NCBI GenBank assembly: GCA_013368315.1
Contig: JAACJM010000002.1
Location: 372,001 to 436,000, forward strand
Direction: 5' to 3'
Source of the DNA: Tetrapyrgos nigripes
Taxonomy: Eukaryota > Basidiomycota > Agaricomycetes > Agaricales > Campanellaceae
Length of the DNA: 64,000 nt
This document shows, one piece after another, positions 44,871 to 55,569 of the stretch. How positions within the stretch are numbered: position 1 is the first letter of the stretch; every line of letters begins with the position of its first letter. The notes below the pieces were generated by a model. It was not told the origin of the DNA. It made no database searches and saw only the letters and a list, made by a program, of their open reading frames with translations. A program made the translations under genes and the position numbers.

Positions 44871-45730
44871 AAGTTAGACTGGCTTTGAGTTTGTCTCTGA
44901 GTCGATTGAGATTTTCGAGTCATTCCTCGACTGTCAGTAGATTAGATGTTGGATTAAATGTAGGAAAAAATTGTGGTTGATATCCATGTAAGAGTTCGAA
45001 TGGTGATTTTCCGGTTACTGAGTGGACTCTAGTGTTGTGGCTGAATTCCACATAAGGTATATAGTCCACCCAGTCTTCTTGTCAGTAGTTACAGAATATC
45101 TGTAAGAACTGTTCTAGTTCCTGGTTGTACCATTCAGATTCTCTGTTGGTCTGTGGGTGATAAGCTGTGCTGAGTGCTGATGTTATTCCTAGTTTCTCGT
45201 GGACCGTGGCCATGACTTTACTGGCGAACTGCAGTCCCCAATCGGAGATCATTTTATCCCACAGTCCATATCATTGCCATGTGTGATCAATCAGGAGGTT
45301 GACCTTACTGTCGCTGTCGATTGTTTTTGTACATGGTGATATAATGGCAGTTTTTGTTGCCTTGTCGACTACGACATGGACTGCATTGAATCCTTTACAT
45401 TCGGGAAGGTCTGTGATGAAGTCAGTAGTGATAGTTCCGAAAGGATGTTCTGGAATTTCTGTGGGTACTAAGGGGATCTGAGTTGGGTGATTATTCAGTT
45501 TAGTTAACTGGCATTTGGCGCAACCATTTACGTAGTCTCTGACAAAGACTGACATTCCTGGCCACCAGAGCTCTCTGCTAACTAGCTCATCATAAGTCTT
45601 GTATCTCCCCAGGTGTCCCGTTGCTAGGGAGTTGTGATGTAACTTCACAATGTCCCGTCGGAGGTTATCATTGGCTGGGACATAGATTTTACCTTGGAAC
45701 AGTATAATTCCGTCCTCATAGTTCCACTCC
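44870..45730 (-). pseudogene. Integrase of Gypsy element 1
   Basis: The HHCC zinc finger (KLHHNSLATGHLG ... CAKCQLTKLN) and catalytic TTDFITDLPECKGFNAVHVV are intact in the frame 45,648-45,271. The second catalytic region reads SDWGLQF where element 2 has SDRGPQF (Arg to Trp at a CpG). The third region has HPQTN.ESEW. In-frame TGAs at 45,082-45,084 and 44,920-44,922 occupy Arg positions of element 2. Confidence 0.8.
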
Positions 45731-45959
45731 TGTAGGTTTTTTACCAGAGACTGTGGTCCGTTTCATAGAATGACGTCGAGGGCACTCACTACTTCAAGGT
45801 CCCTTTTGGGAGACTCTTTGATCCTTCGACACAACTCCATGTCTCCTATAGCAGTTACAGTCCCTTGTCTGGTCACTCGAATTCGGAAAAATCTAGGGTT
45901 GAGGAGGATTCTGTTGGTGTTGTTGTTTTCCACTCCAACTCAGTGATCTGGTTGTCTGG

Positions 45960-47240
45960 ATAGTGGATCAGCTTTGTTAAGGCTTCCCGGTTTATGGAGG
46001 AGGGAAAACTCAAATTGTGTAAGGAATAATGCCCAGCATGCTTGCCATCAGCTGAGTTTCTGGGCTGTCTGGAAGTATTTTAGGTTTTGGTGATCGGTCA
46101 AGATCTCGATGGAGTATGGGCCTCCTTCCAGATAGTGTCGCCATGCTTCTAGTGCTCGTATGATTGCAAGCAGTTCTTTATCATGGATGTCATAGTTTCA
46201 TTCCATTTCAGAAAGGGACTTGGAGATATAGGCCACTGGGTGCCACCAGTTGTTGTCTCCGGTTTGCATGAGTATGCCTCCTGTTGCATATTCTGATGCA
46301 TTGACTTCTACTCAATACGGTTTAGTATGATCGGGCATCAGTAGGACTGGTCTAGACGTAAAGGCTGTTTTGAGAGACTGGAAGGATTTCTCCATTTCCA
46401 TTCCCCAACTCCACTGATTATCCTTCCTTGTTAGGTTGAACAGTGGTTGTGCAATTTTTGAGAAGTCTTTGATGAATCATCTGTAAAAGTTCCCGAATCC
46501 TAGGAATGCTTGTACTTCCTTTACCGTCTTTGGTGTTGGCCATTCCGTTACTCCTGCTGCTTTAGCAGGGTCCATTGCCAAGGTGTCATGGGAAACAATA
46601 AGGCCCAAGAAATCGACCTTATCTGTCTCAAACGTGCATTTCTCAGGTTTCACGTATAAGTCATTGTCCCATAAACATTGTAATACCTTTTGTACGAGTT
46701 CGCGATGCTCTGTTAGATTGTGGGTGAATATGAGAATATCATCCATATAAATAACGACCTTCCCTTGATCAATGAGATCCTTAAAGATAGTATTCATCAT
46801 CGCTTGGAAGGTGGCTGGTGAATTCATTAGTCCAAAGAACATGACTGTTGGTTTGAAGAGTCCTCGATTGGTTTTGAAAGCGGCTTTCCACTCATCTCCT
46901 TCCTTGATCTGGATGTTGTTGTATCCCCATCGTAGATCAATCTTGGTGAATATGTGTGTGTTTTTGAGTTTGTCGATCAATTCTGGGATAAGAGGTAAGG
47001 GGTACGCATTCTTTATGGTACCCTTGTTGAGTTCTCTGTAGTCTTGTACTGGTCGTAGTTTTCCGTCCTTTTTTTTGATGAAGAAGAAAGGACTTGCCAT
47101 AGGTGACTTTGATGGTTTAATGTAACCTTTTTTGAGGTTTTCGTTTAGGAAGGAGTCTAACTCGGTTTGTTTGTTTGGCAAGAGGGGATATGTTTTACAT
47201 GTTTGTGGTTGGAAATTCTCCTGTAGTTCGATTGCATGAT
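45960..47240 (-). pseudogene. Reverse transcriptase and RNase H of Gypsy element 1
   Basis: RT spans 47,181-46,477 and includes [40 protein letters not shown] (motif A; usual Arg-Ser kept as LRWGYN), [16 protein letters not shown] (motif B) and [12 protein letters not shown] (YMDD). It ends at TGA 46,477-46,479, which replaces the second Arg of NFYRR. RNase H follows ([34 protein letters not shown]) with further TGAs at 46,312 and 46,047, both at Arg positions. Confidence 0.88.
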
Positions 47241-47631
47241 CCCAACTACTTCATTGGGGTAAGTCGAATACCAACAAGTAGTTGTGATATTGCTTGGGTA
47301 TCTGTTCTTCTAGTGATGTTGGTTGATCTGTTGTCGATTTGTTTTCAACAGTTTGTCGTGCTTTTGAAAAAACTGCTTGGATACTCAGCTTGGTTTCCGA
47401 TAATTCTTCATCTTGATCCTTTGGGGTATTAATATATTCCATGGCAAGTTGACCCCATTGGTGTGGGGGGTCCCATTGTCCAGTTGTATCTTCTGAGGGT
47501 AACAATGCCCCCAATTCGATCTGTTTCAAGCGGGTGTTTTGAGATCGTGATCTTCAACGTTGTCCCACTACCTTTGGCTGTGCCACTGGTCAATAGGGTC
47601 CTATGGGTTCTTTGTATAAAACCTGGTAGTC

Positions 47632-48117
47632 TCAGTGGTATGTCCTAGGGTCGATTATTTCAAGTTGTCTTGGTTTAGTAGGGTGTGTATTCGACTTAGC
47701 TTTGATTTTCACCGGGTGTTTTTCCAGTACACAGGTATTAGCGCAGCGTGTCAGGTTAACTTCCGAGATCGCCCAATCAATCTCTGGGTTGTGGTGTTCT
47801 AACCAATCGGTACCTAGAATGATGTCATGATCGCCAATGTCCGTAATATAGAATTCGGCAGTTTCTTCATGATAGGATCTTTGATTTTGGGCATAGATCT
47901 GTAATTTTTGGATGGTATAGTGCGTCACCCATCCCATTACAATTTCGGATCTATCGACATTTTGTACTGGGAAGGGTTTTTCTATGGGAATTTGATTCAG
48001 GTGATGTTTTTGAGCAAAGGTGATGATAATTCCTTCCGCTCCACTGTCCAGCAGAGCCATTGCGTCGATTTTTCGTCCAGTTATTTTACCGATTAGTTCC
48101 GTTTTCAATTCTATCAA
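47632..48117 (-). pseudogene. Retropepsin-like protease of Gypsy element 1
   Basis: The frame includes IDAMALLDSGAEGIIITFAQ with the catalytic DSGA, and DHDIILGTDWLEHHNPEIDW, the ILG-DWL motif of Ty3-type proteases. The linker to RT (47,529-47,251) is open but shifted in frame. Confidence 0.85.
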
Positions 48118-48414
48118 GGGAATCTGTCGATTTCAAGTGATCACTGTGATTCTTAGCTCAGATGGGAATTGTGGCTTACGAAAGGGTATAAGGCTCGTGT
48201 ATTGCCTGTTTTTTACTGGTATACATGCCCATACTCCTCCTCCTGACGACGTGACAGGGGAGGTATTTAAAAATCCGTTTGTGTTACAAGATCCTTTAGG
48301 TATCCTGCTGCTTTCTCCTTCTCTTCTCCCAATAGTGACCTGATTTTAGTGGTCAATTCCGAGATGTCCTTCATCGTAGTGTTTGTCCTGAAGGACAAGG
48401 GTTCCGTGGTGGTT

Positions 48415-50030
48415 CTAGTTGTTCTTATCAAAGGTCTCAAGGCTGTGTTGTTGGTAGTTGTTGTGATCGACCTGGGAAAAGTAGGGCAGTTCCATGTGGT
48501 GTGTGCCCTTTTCGCGACAGCCGAAACATCTTCCTTCTTTTCTCATCCTTTCTCTTTCCTCATTGGTCAGTTTCAGTGGATACTTAGTATTCAAAGATGC
48601 ACCTGGGATATTGCTTTGGAAGGCATTTACTTCCATGATTCTCATTCGACTACCTCCTGTGACCTGTGATCCCTTGGTCTGCTGTCCCCCTTCTCCTCAT
48701 TTTTTATTCCATAAGGCTTTCTCTGCCTGTCTTTCTGCCCAGATCATGTGTTGTTTGACCGCAACCTTCTGTAGCATTACAAGATTCTTGGGTTGGGATG
48801 ATAGAAATGAAATTCGGTCTAGGTCTACCACTCCTTTTGGAAGCCCTTTTCGATAGTGCTTCATTAATGCCTTGTCATTGTAAAACCAGTATCTTTAGCG
48901 TATAGTTTGAATTGGGAGTTGTACTTATCTATGTCTGCTAAGGCTCCCTCCATCCCTATGGTTTCTATCTTTGTTTGTGCTTGAGATTCCCAGGACACTG
49001 GTTTAAAGTCTTGCAAGAATTCTCGTTTCACCTCATCGTAGATTCTAGTGACAAAGAGTCTTCTTCATCACTGTTGCTATAGTCATCATCTTCTTCATAG
49101 ATTTTTGCCATCATGTCGTGGGCCCATCGCCCTGCTTCCTCTCCTGTGAAGAGAGTGAGGAATAGTGATATTTTCTCATTCTCCATAGGATAGACCCCTT
49201 CGTTAAGTCAAAGATAGTTGTTAAATTCAGCTAACCAATCTTTTGTTAAGTTTCGCTCTCCTGCGAATTTCTCTGGTTTCGCCCCTCTTTCCTTTGTGGT
49301 TCTACCAGGAGTGATAGAGAGATCAACATCATCAATAGGGATGTCAGCAGGGTTTCTACTCGTTCTCCCTGCGGTGGTGGTGGCTGAAGTAGGCTCACCA
49401 TGTTCAGACATTTCAAGGGAGGAATAGAGAGTGTGGAAATCAATTGATTGTTGGGGGTGAACAGATATAGGTTCTTGGACTGCACTGGGGGTGCTGTCAG
49501 ATGGGGATCTGTTAAGGGAAGTTTGTGGTTCGGGGACGGTTTCATTACTAGCACTGGGTGCAAACACTTGTAATTCCTTGGATATACTGAGGAATTATAT
49601 AAGACTTACACTGGTACACTCAATATGTAAGTCCACTTGAATTACTGAAGTATTACCAGGGACCACTGTGAGACTTCATGCCTTACAATGGTCATATATA
49701 ATTGTTCTATTTTTTTTGGTCTCTGGTAATACTTCAGTAAGTCCAGTGGACTTACATATTGAGTGTACCAGTGTAAGTCTTATGTAATTCCTCTGTATAT
49801 CCAAGGAATTACAAGTGTTTGCACCCAGTGTAGGGTCTGATTCTTCAAATCGAGGATGTGATACAGGTTTGGTTATTGGGGTTTGGGTTTCTGAAATTGG
49901 TTCTGACTGAATGTATTGTCCAAATGCTAGTATGGGTCCGAAGCCGTATTCTAGTTCTGCTTGTGTGAGTACTCAATTGTGTACAGAGAGTCGGTTTGGA
50001 CACGGATTGGTTGGACAGACGTCCCACTGA
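48415..50030 (-). pseudogene. Gag of Gypsy element 1, split by a MITE
   Basis: From the N-terminus, decayed frames at about 50,030-49,831 are followed by a 279-bp MITE (49,552-49,830). Next come a frame with FHTLYSSLEMSEHGEP and KPEKFAGERNLTKDWLAEFN (49,567-49,208), a shifted middle domain (about 49,200-48,700) and LTNEERERMRKEGRCFGCRE followed by KGTHHMELPYF. The last is a CX2CX4H-type knuckle with its final Cys not preserved. Frames change several times. Confidence 0.7.
49552..49830. mobile_element. 279-bp foldback MITE, CACTGGG ends, TSD TAG, in Gypsy gag
   Basis: The arms CACTGGGTGCAAACACTTGT and ACAAGTGTTTGCACCCAGTG are exact reverse complements, and the inverted repeat continues inwards over about 110 bp (ATTCCTTGGATATAC, GACTTACACTGGTACACTCA). 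TAG flanks both sides (49,549-49,551 and 49,831-49,833). CACTG ends with a 3-bp TSD match the hairpin at 12,707-12,954, although the inner sequence is different. Confidence 0.88.
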
Positions 50031-50188
50031 TTATTAGCTGAAAGATAACAGTCCTTTTGGCCTCGAAGATGATATGCGTGAGGTCGACGGATGCAAGTAA
50101 GGGGAATGTGAGGTGAGGAGGTACGACTGGGAGCTTGTGAGGCGACACGTGATCAAGTTGCTCTAGGGATTCCGCTTTCAGACATACA

Positions 50189-50638
50189 CTAGTTGGTGTC
50201 TTCAGGTCCTGAAAACAGGTGGTCCCACTGATCAGTGGAGACGTCCTCCCAATAGAATCCTTGTCGATAGTAGTTGTTTATTCTGGGGATTCGAGTTTGG
50301 AGATATTCTTCACATTCTTTTTGGCAGTGTTCCAAGATGTCACTGTCTTCGTAGTCGTCGTGACTGAACCAACAAGGAATAGGAGTGTTTCCAAGTTGGA
50401 CAAAATAACAAGTGTCTGCGACTGCTACGTAGTGTGGGGATGCGTTCTCAGGACATATCTTTTTTTGAAGATATTCAAAGATGGTTACTTCACCTTTGGC
50501 CCACATTCTTTTGTTTAGTTTAATCCAATAATTTTCGAATGCGACAGCGTGTTTTTGTACTGCGTTTTTAATCTGCTGTGCGTAGTTCTCGGAACTGTTT
50601 GGGTCTGACTTTTTGATCCTGTAGGGGGTTGGATTCAT
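50189..50638 (-). CDS. 149-aa ORF of unknown function upstream of gag (Gypsy 1)
   Basis: Starts MNPTPYRIKKSDPNSSENYA and ends DQWDHLFSGPEDTN. It has acidic and aromatic residues throughout, with CWFSHDDYEDSDILEHCQKE near the middle. It is open although pol is broken. I do not recognise a domain. It lies between the primer-binding site and gag, so it may be the N-terminal part of gag or a separate small gene. Confidence 0.5.
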   Translation of the reverse strand: MNPTPYRIKKSDPNSSENYAQQIKNAVQKHAVAFENYWIKLNKRMWAKGEVTIFEYLQKKICPENASPHYVAVADTCYFVQLGNTPIPCWFSHDDYEDSDILEHCQKECEEYLQTRIPRINNYYRQGFYWEDVSTDQWDHLFSGPEDTN

Positions 50639-50957
50639 AAGTTGTTAAGGAATGGTTCAAAGTTGAGGGCCAGTGTGTACAATTGAGGGTTTTTAGGATT
50701 TCAATTACAGAGTCAGTTGACCACCCTACTTGAATCGGTGAGTCTGGTTTTACGTCTCAAAACTGTGTAGATGGGGAATGACTTCATGCAACAGCTCCTT
50801 GAGCTGTTCACACCAGCCGACCTGTGAGGCTCCTCACACAGGGTAGAGATGATGGGCTTTGGGCACCATAGGGGAAGGATGGAAGAATAGGAAGGTTTAA
50901 TATGTTGGAAGGATTCGTGTTGAGTTGCGAGGTCTGTTTGTGAGGTGGGTGTAAGAG

Positions 50958-50967
50958 AGTCTGTTCA
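50958..50967 (-). promoter_or_regulatory. Primer-binding site of Gypsy 1, complementary to its own RNA 5' end
   Basis: On the minus strand TGAACAGACT begins 2 nt after the end of the 5' LTR. It is the exact reverse complement of AGTCTGTTCA in the LTR (51,187 down to 51,178), 33 nt after the start of a TATATATA. It does not start with TGG, as expected for a tRNA 3'-end primer. This is the arrangement of self-priming Tf1-type elements. Confidence 0.7.
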
Positions 50968-50969
50968 AG

Positions 50970-51411
50970 TGTCAAGAACGTTGTCACTTAGCAATAACCA
51001 CCCAAGTCACACGGTGAATCAAATAGATTGACAAGTTACAAACAAGACGATATTGAGGAAGGGAAAGAGAGAGATGAAAAGAGATAAAGAGGATAGAGGA
51101 GTAGTAGATGTGAGTAGAGGATGAGTAGTTGACTATACTTGACACTGCACTGTACTGAGAGCAGAGTGGAGACGAAGTGAACAGACTAAGGAACTAACTA
51201 CAAGTCCTTTGGTATATATATTAAGGGAGTGAATTGGGAATAAGTGAATAAGTGGGAATGTCCATGGAGATAAGAATCAGAGGAAATAAAGGATGAACAT
51301 GTCAGATCAAGCAATGGTAACTGTAGACAGAGAAGATGATGATGGTAAGGATGAGAGAAATGAATAGTAGTCCATGGAGGTAAGAAATGAATAGACTGGC
51401 AATTTGTGACA
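50970..51411 (-). repeat. 5' LTR of Gypsy element 1
   Basis: 442 bp, same length as the 3' LTR. On the minus strand it starts TGTCACAAATTGCC and ends GTTCTTGACA. About 15 differences from the 3' LTR, at least eight of them CpG versus TpG/CpA. Confidence 0.95.
51213..51220 (-). promoter_or_regulatory. TATA box in the Gypsy 1 5' LTR
   Basis: TATATATA on the minus strand. The predicted RNA start AGTCTGTTCA lies 33 nt downstream at 51,187, a normal TATA-to-start distance. Confidence 0.65.
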
Positions 51412-51941
51412 CAGAGTTCAGGAGAGGACACTGTTCAGATTGAGGAAGATGAAGAAGACAAAGAAGACAAGGATGAAGAGGACGACGAGGAAGAGCAATC
51501 CAAGTTGTAGTCATGTTTGCAATGAGACTTAGACTTCTTCTTGTCCTTCTTGGAGTCCTTCCTGCCTTTCTTAGACTTCTTCTTGGACTTGCTTGGTTTG
51601 TGCTTCTTCCTGTGTGTGGATTCGTCCTCAGACAAGTCAGGATCGTCCCTATGGTCTCAGGCCCTGCGTTTCCCCTTGTGCTGAAGGTGGGGATCATCAT
51701 GGAAAAAGGTAGGGTGTATAGGTTCAGGTTCGAAGGCACAAGCTTTCCCCTTTGCCATGGCAGGAATGTGGTCAGAAACATCCCAGTCAGGGTCGGTCTC
51801 TCTCTCCCTGCAAGGTTGACTCGGGCCAGGCATAGGTTGGTTAGGATGGTTGTGAGGATGAGGTCTGGGAGCATTAGGAAAAAATAAAATGCTACAGCAC
51901 CCGCCCGCTAATATATTGGACCCTCCGTAATTCAAAGCCAA
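51412..51941 (-). pseudogene. DIRS-like element B, gag-like section between Gypsy 1 and Plavaka
   Basis: Minus-strand frames read NAPRPHPHNHPNQPMPGPSQ, then a Lys/Ser-rich stretch (KKHKPSKSKKKSKKGRKDSK), a poly-Ser run, and SEQCPLLNS ending exactly at the Gypsy LTR edge. Joined across the Gypsy to 43,380 the frame continues into the RT. Several frames alternate. This basic, low-complexity section is consistent with the C-terminal part of a gag-like protein. Confidence 0.5.
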
Positions 51942-52147
51942 GTCTCTAGGAGCCGGGGTAGAGCACCGTAGTATCTGTAGTTATGGCTAGACAATAGGGA
52001 GTATTAGATAGTCTCCGTTATAACACCTACTACTTAAATAGTTGACACTCAGATAAAGCACTCCTAAAGATTTTTTCGAATGTGATGAATGTAAGTCTCC
52101 AACCTCCATTTCTCGTCTACATATGATTACAGACAGTATAGTACTTA

Positions 52148-55100
52148 CTATCGTTTCGTACGCTTTTTCTTTCGGCGTACATCCTCAGTATCAGCTTGTG
52201 CTCTCTGCCCAGCAAGCTCGGCCTTTTCGTGAAGGTAAGGATAAAATCGTAGGAGAAGGAAATCCCTATGTCTAAGATAGGGGTTCAGGAAAAAAGTAGA
52301 GCATCGATCCAGAGCCTCAGCCGAGGTCCAGGTGAAATTGGATGTACTCTCACCAAACTCAGGAATGAGATGGCATGTTTGTTGAATAGACCTAGCAAAC
52401 ACAATTTCGGAGTGTTGTTCATGCTGGCGTTTGGCATAAGCAAGTTTGTACATCCCAAGAGCTTTGTGATATTTATGAAAAGGTTTAAACCAGTCCACAA
52501 AAGCTAACATGGGTGAGGAACGCGTGATTTCAGGTGGTAGCTTGAATAGAAGTCTGACTCGAGCTACTTGAAGACCTAAAGCCATATATACACAGAACAG
52601 AAAAATTCAAAAAGAATAAGGAAGTGCCAAACTGTCGTTGGGAACTCTCACGCACCGCTTAAAGGCCCTTGACCCCTACCTGGACTCCGAGTGCGTATAA
52701 GCACTGTACTTGTTTTAGCAGGGGTGGGTGGCTTCACTCCTTTTGCTGTAATAGAGCCGGGTACCTGAGTTGTGGCATACACAGTATCGGAAGTCTTCTC
52801 GTTCTCGGCTTCTGCAATAGAAGGAAGGGATAACACAAGCTTTTTCCACACTGGGAAACGAAGTTCTGAACGATTTTGCAGCGCATCGGTGGGTATATTT
52901 TGAGAGTCGAGAAACCTAGGCAAGTACCAATTGAAGAAGTATTCACCGCAGTGAAAGTCTCCTTCAATCTGGTCGACTGTAGCTGCGGAAAGGGAAGGCT
53001 TTTTGGCAAACTTGAAGCTGACAAATTCAGAATTCGGACCTAATTCCGAAGCTGCATCACCATCACCATCAACATCGCCGTCACTGTCAGCAACGTCAAC
53101 GCCGCTGTCGACATCCCCATTATCTTCTTTCCCTACCGCCCACTCCTCTTCAACCTTTGCTCTATACCACGGCATAACCCATCCCATAAATTGGTCCTTA
53201 ATATGAATCGCCTCTTGTCTTGCAAGCCATTTCGTCATTTGGGGTTGGAAGTTACGTTTGTTGGATGCCCTGTATGCTAGTTTGGCGAGGTCTATGTGAA
53301 GACGCTCAGACGATTCCGAGTTGAAGCCATCGTTGGTTCCCCTAGAACATATGCTTTCCACGTAATGAGAAATGTTGTGTATTTTGCTGATGTTGAAATG
53401 GTTTCTGATCCCCAGTTCCTGGAAGATCTCCTTTCTCTCGTGAAACATCACCCAGGCAGCATCCATAGCTTCCAAAGACTCGTCAGAATGCACCTCAAAA
53501 TGTGCATAATACATGAAGTCCTCAAGAGCTCGTACTGCTTCCAAAACGTTAGTGTCTACGGCACCCGCTAGGAGCCCCGGGTAGACCTTAGACATCGCCC
53601 GATATTCATTCCCAGTCCACTGCGTTACGGATGATGTGCCTTTTGAGAAATGTCGTAGGGTAGGATGAGAGGTCATGGTGCGGAATCTGTTGTCAACCTC
53701 CTTCTCTGCTAACTTCTTCTCCCCTATAGCAATTTGCGCCCATTTAGCAACGTGGTCTCCAAAAACTCCTTTGTGCAACTGGTGCAGTAGGTCCGGGGTC
53801 ATGCACTCGAAGATGTTGCAATGAGGTAAGTCCCGCCAAAATGGATTGACGGGGCGAAGATTCTGATTCTGGAACTCCGCAGGCTTCTCTCCCTGCGACT
53901 GTGACAGCAGAGTTGCCAGTGTCACAGTAGGATAGCAAGGTATGTTATAACCTGTCTCGCCTCGTTCCTTTGGATTGACGGTGCACCTGGGGCAGGAATT
54001 TTCCTTGCAGCAACAAATTAGACACTGCTCCGGGTAGTCTGCGATGTATGCAGCCAGCAACAAATACACCAGACGTTCATAGCCATCTGCACACAGCATC
54101 CTCACTCCTTTCCGACCCGCTTCCTCCAGTGGCATCAGTATGGTCTTCATGCAATCATGGAAGAGCTGGTGTGCCATGTCAGAGCGGCATTTGGGGGAGA
54201 AACACTCAAGTTTGGAGACTGGAATATACCCTAGGAGTAGGAATGCGCGTGAAGAAGGTTTGCGTCTGATATTTTTTTCGATATTTCCTATGCTCAGATA
54301 CACAGGCCAAGCTTTCTTGTCACCACTAAACGTCGAGAGCTGGGTTTGGTCAGAGGCGATTATGCATGGGGCAATAGTACCGAGCTCGTTAGGAAGTTTT
54401 TTCTGAGAGCAATTGAGGTGAGCATTCTCGAATCGCTATGAGTGAGCCTGCTGACCTGTGTATCCCACCACCAATCACATGTCCACATTTCACTATATTC
54501 GCGGTTTGTCATGTCCTCATTCTTGAAATGGCGGACAGGCGCATACCGCTGATGATCCCTGAACTCAGCATTACCCATCAGCTCCTTCACCACGTCTACC
54601 GGATCCCTGTGCCATATTTCCAAAATCTCCTCTCGCCGTTTTCCGTTGGCATCAATCAAGTCTCCTTGGACACGCATAGGGGTACACATGAAGGCTGGTC
54701 CTCTTTCAAGAGAGTTGACGAGTTGGAGAAGGGCTCGGCTGTTGTGAAAAGAAGTTCTGACATCATTGCGTATCTAGAGACCTAGGTTAAGTGCTGTATT
54801 ATCACCAATTTGCTATACACCATACCGTTTCCAGCTTACAAAACTCATCTATCTTGTTTTGACTGACACCGGAGTTCATCAACCACCTCACCAGCTCCCA
54901 TTCCTTTTCCGACTGGAAAGGAGTCCAAGGTTCCTTATTGGCTGCCATTTGAGACTGCCGAATTCTCTCGAAAGTGGTAGGAACTGGTTTATCCTCCAGA
55001 GGCATCCTGGCCACCCCAGGAAACCGCATGCAGTACACATATCTGCCGCCTTGGTACACAGACTTCGGATCATTAGTGGTATCATCTTCGACATCTTCAA

Positions 55101-55407
55101 CATTGGCTCTTTTTCGGGATGAGGGAGAGGAAGTTGTAGCAAGGCGTTCGTCTAGGTCCATATCGACCAAGCCTGGCTCTTGAAAAGATGGGCTGAAGCT
55201 GGTCGATGGCTCGACATCGGAGTTGTCAGGATCGGAGTTGTCGGGATCGGAGTTGTCGGGATTTGTCTCTTCCTGGTCAATGTCGGACTCAGATTCGGTG
55301 AAGCTTTGTTCATCCTTGCGACGACAAAACTCTGTCTGTGTGATGTGTGAACGTAATGCCTTCTGGGACTCGGAAGTGGAACGACAGTAGGGACACAGAA
55401 CGGCCAT
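52148..55407 (-). CDS. Plavaka-type transposase (CACTA-related), intact, four exons, 1016 aa
   Basis: Exons are 55,407-54,826, 54,773-54,456, 54,402-52,680 and 52,575-52,148. Introns are 52, 53 and 104 nt, all GT-AG, and all joins keep frame. The N-terminus MAVLCPYCRSTSESQKALRS has a C2HC finger (C5, C8, H21, C28), then three PDNSD repeats (about 50-64) and an acidic, basic-patched linker. The core carries APCIIASDQTQLSTFSGDKK (D318, likely first catalytic Asp), AWPVYLSIGNI, RRKPSSRAFLLLGYIPVSKL and GVRMLCADGYERL (D406, a possible second). A zinc-type CCCKENSCPRC and DLLHQLHKGVFGDHVAKW follow. Exon 4 has LAFVDWFKPFHKY and HLIPEFGESTSNFTWTSAEA, the usual C-terminal region. ATG at 55,407 was chosen because the frame further up starts only at a TTG. 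No stop or frameshift was found, in contrast to all other transposon genes here. Confidence 0.85.
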
Positions 55408-55569
55408 AGGTGAGTGGAAAGTTTGAGAGCACAAAAATGATTAGCCGAAATTTTGAAAAATTTTAGCTTTTTAGCTTACCAGGGGCAGTTACCAGGGGCC
55501 TATTATTGCTGACACGTCTTCCTCTCTCTTACCCTTTACTGTCCATCTCTCTCTTACCCTTTCTCATCC
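55408..55569. promoter_or_regulatory. Shared divergent promoter of the Plavaka gene pair
   Basis: 162 bp between the two start codons. It contains TACCAGGGGC repeated twice (near 55,478-55,500) and CTCTCTTACCCTTT repeated twice close to the DUF6532-like ATG, plus AT-rich AAATTTTGAAAAATTTTAG. No classic TATA box. Confidence 0.55.

Larger units (their letters stand above)
43381..51411 (-). mobile_element. Gypsy (Ty3) chromodomain LTR retrotransposon 1, complete but decayed
   Basis: Two 442-bp LTRs bound 7.1 kb of internal DNA. On the minus strand the order is 5' LTR, primer-binding site, a small 5' ORF, gag with a CCHC-like knuckle, protease, RT, RNase H, zinc-finger integrase, chromodomain, a small accessory ORF, polypurine tract (AAGAGGGGGG) and 3' LTR. 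This is the order of chromoviruses. By my count the LTRs differ at about 15 of 442 positions, mostly transitions. The flanks are TGGAG and CAGAG, so a 5-bp TSD is not clear. It is inserted in DIRS-like element B. Multiple Arg-to-TGA changes make pol inactive. Confidence 0.9.

Noticed and set aside
43376..51416. 5-bp target duplication of Gypsy 1
   Set aside because: Flanks are TGGAG and CAGAG; only three of five positions match, so I do not claim it.
51302..51874. 190-codon minus-strand ORF as a separate gene
   Set aside because: It crosses the LTR edge; only its upstream part belongs to DIRS B, the rest is LTR.
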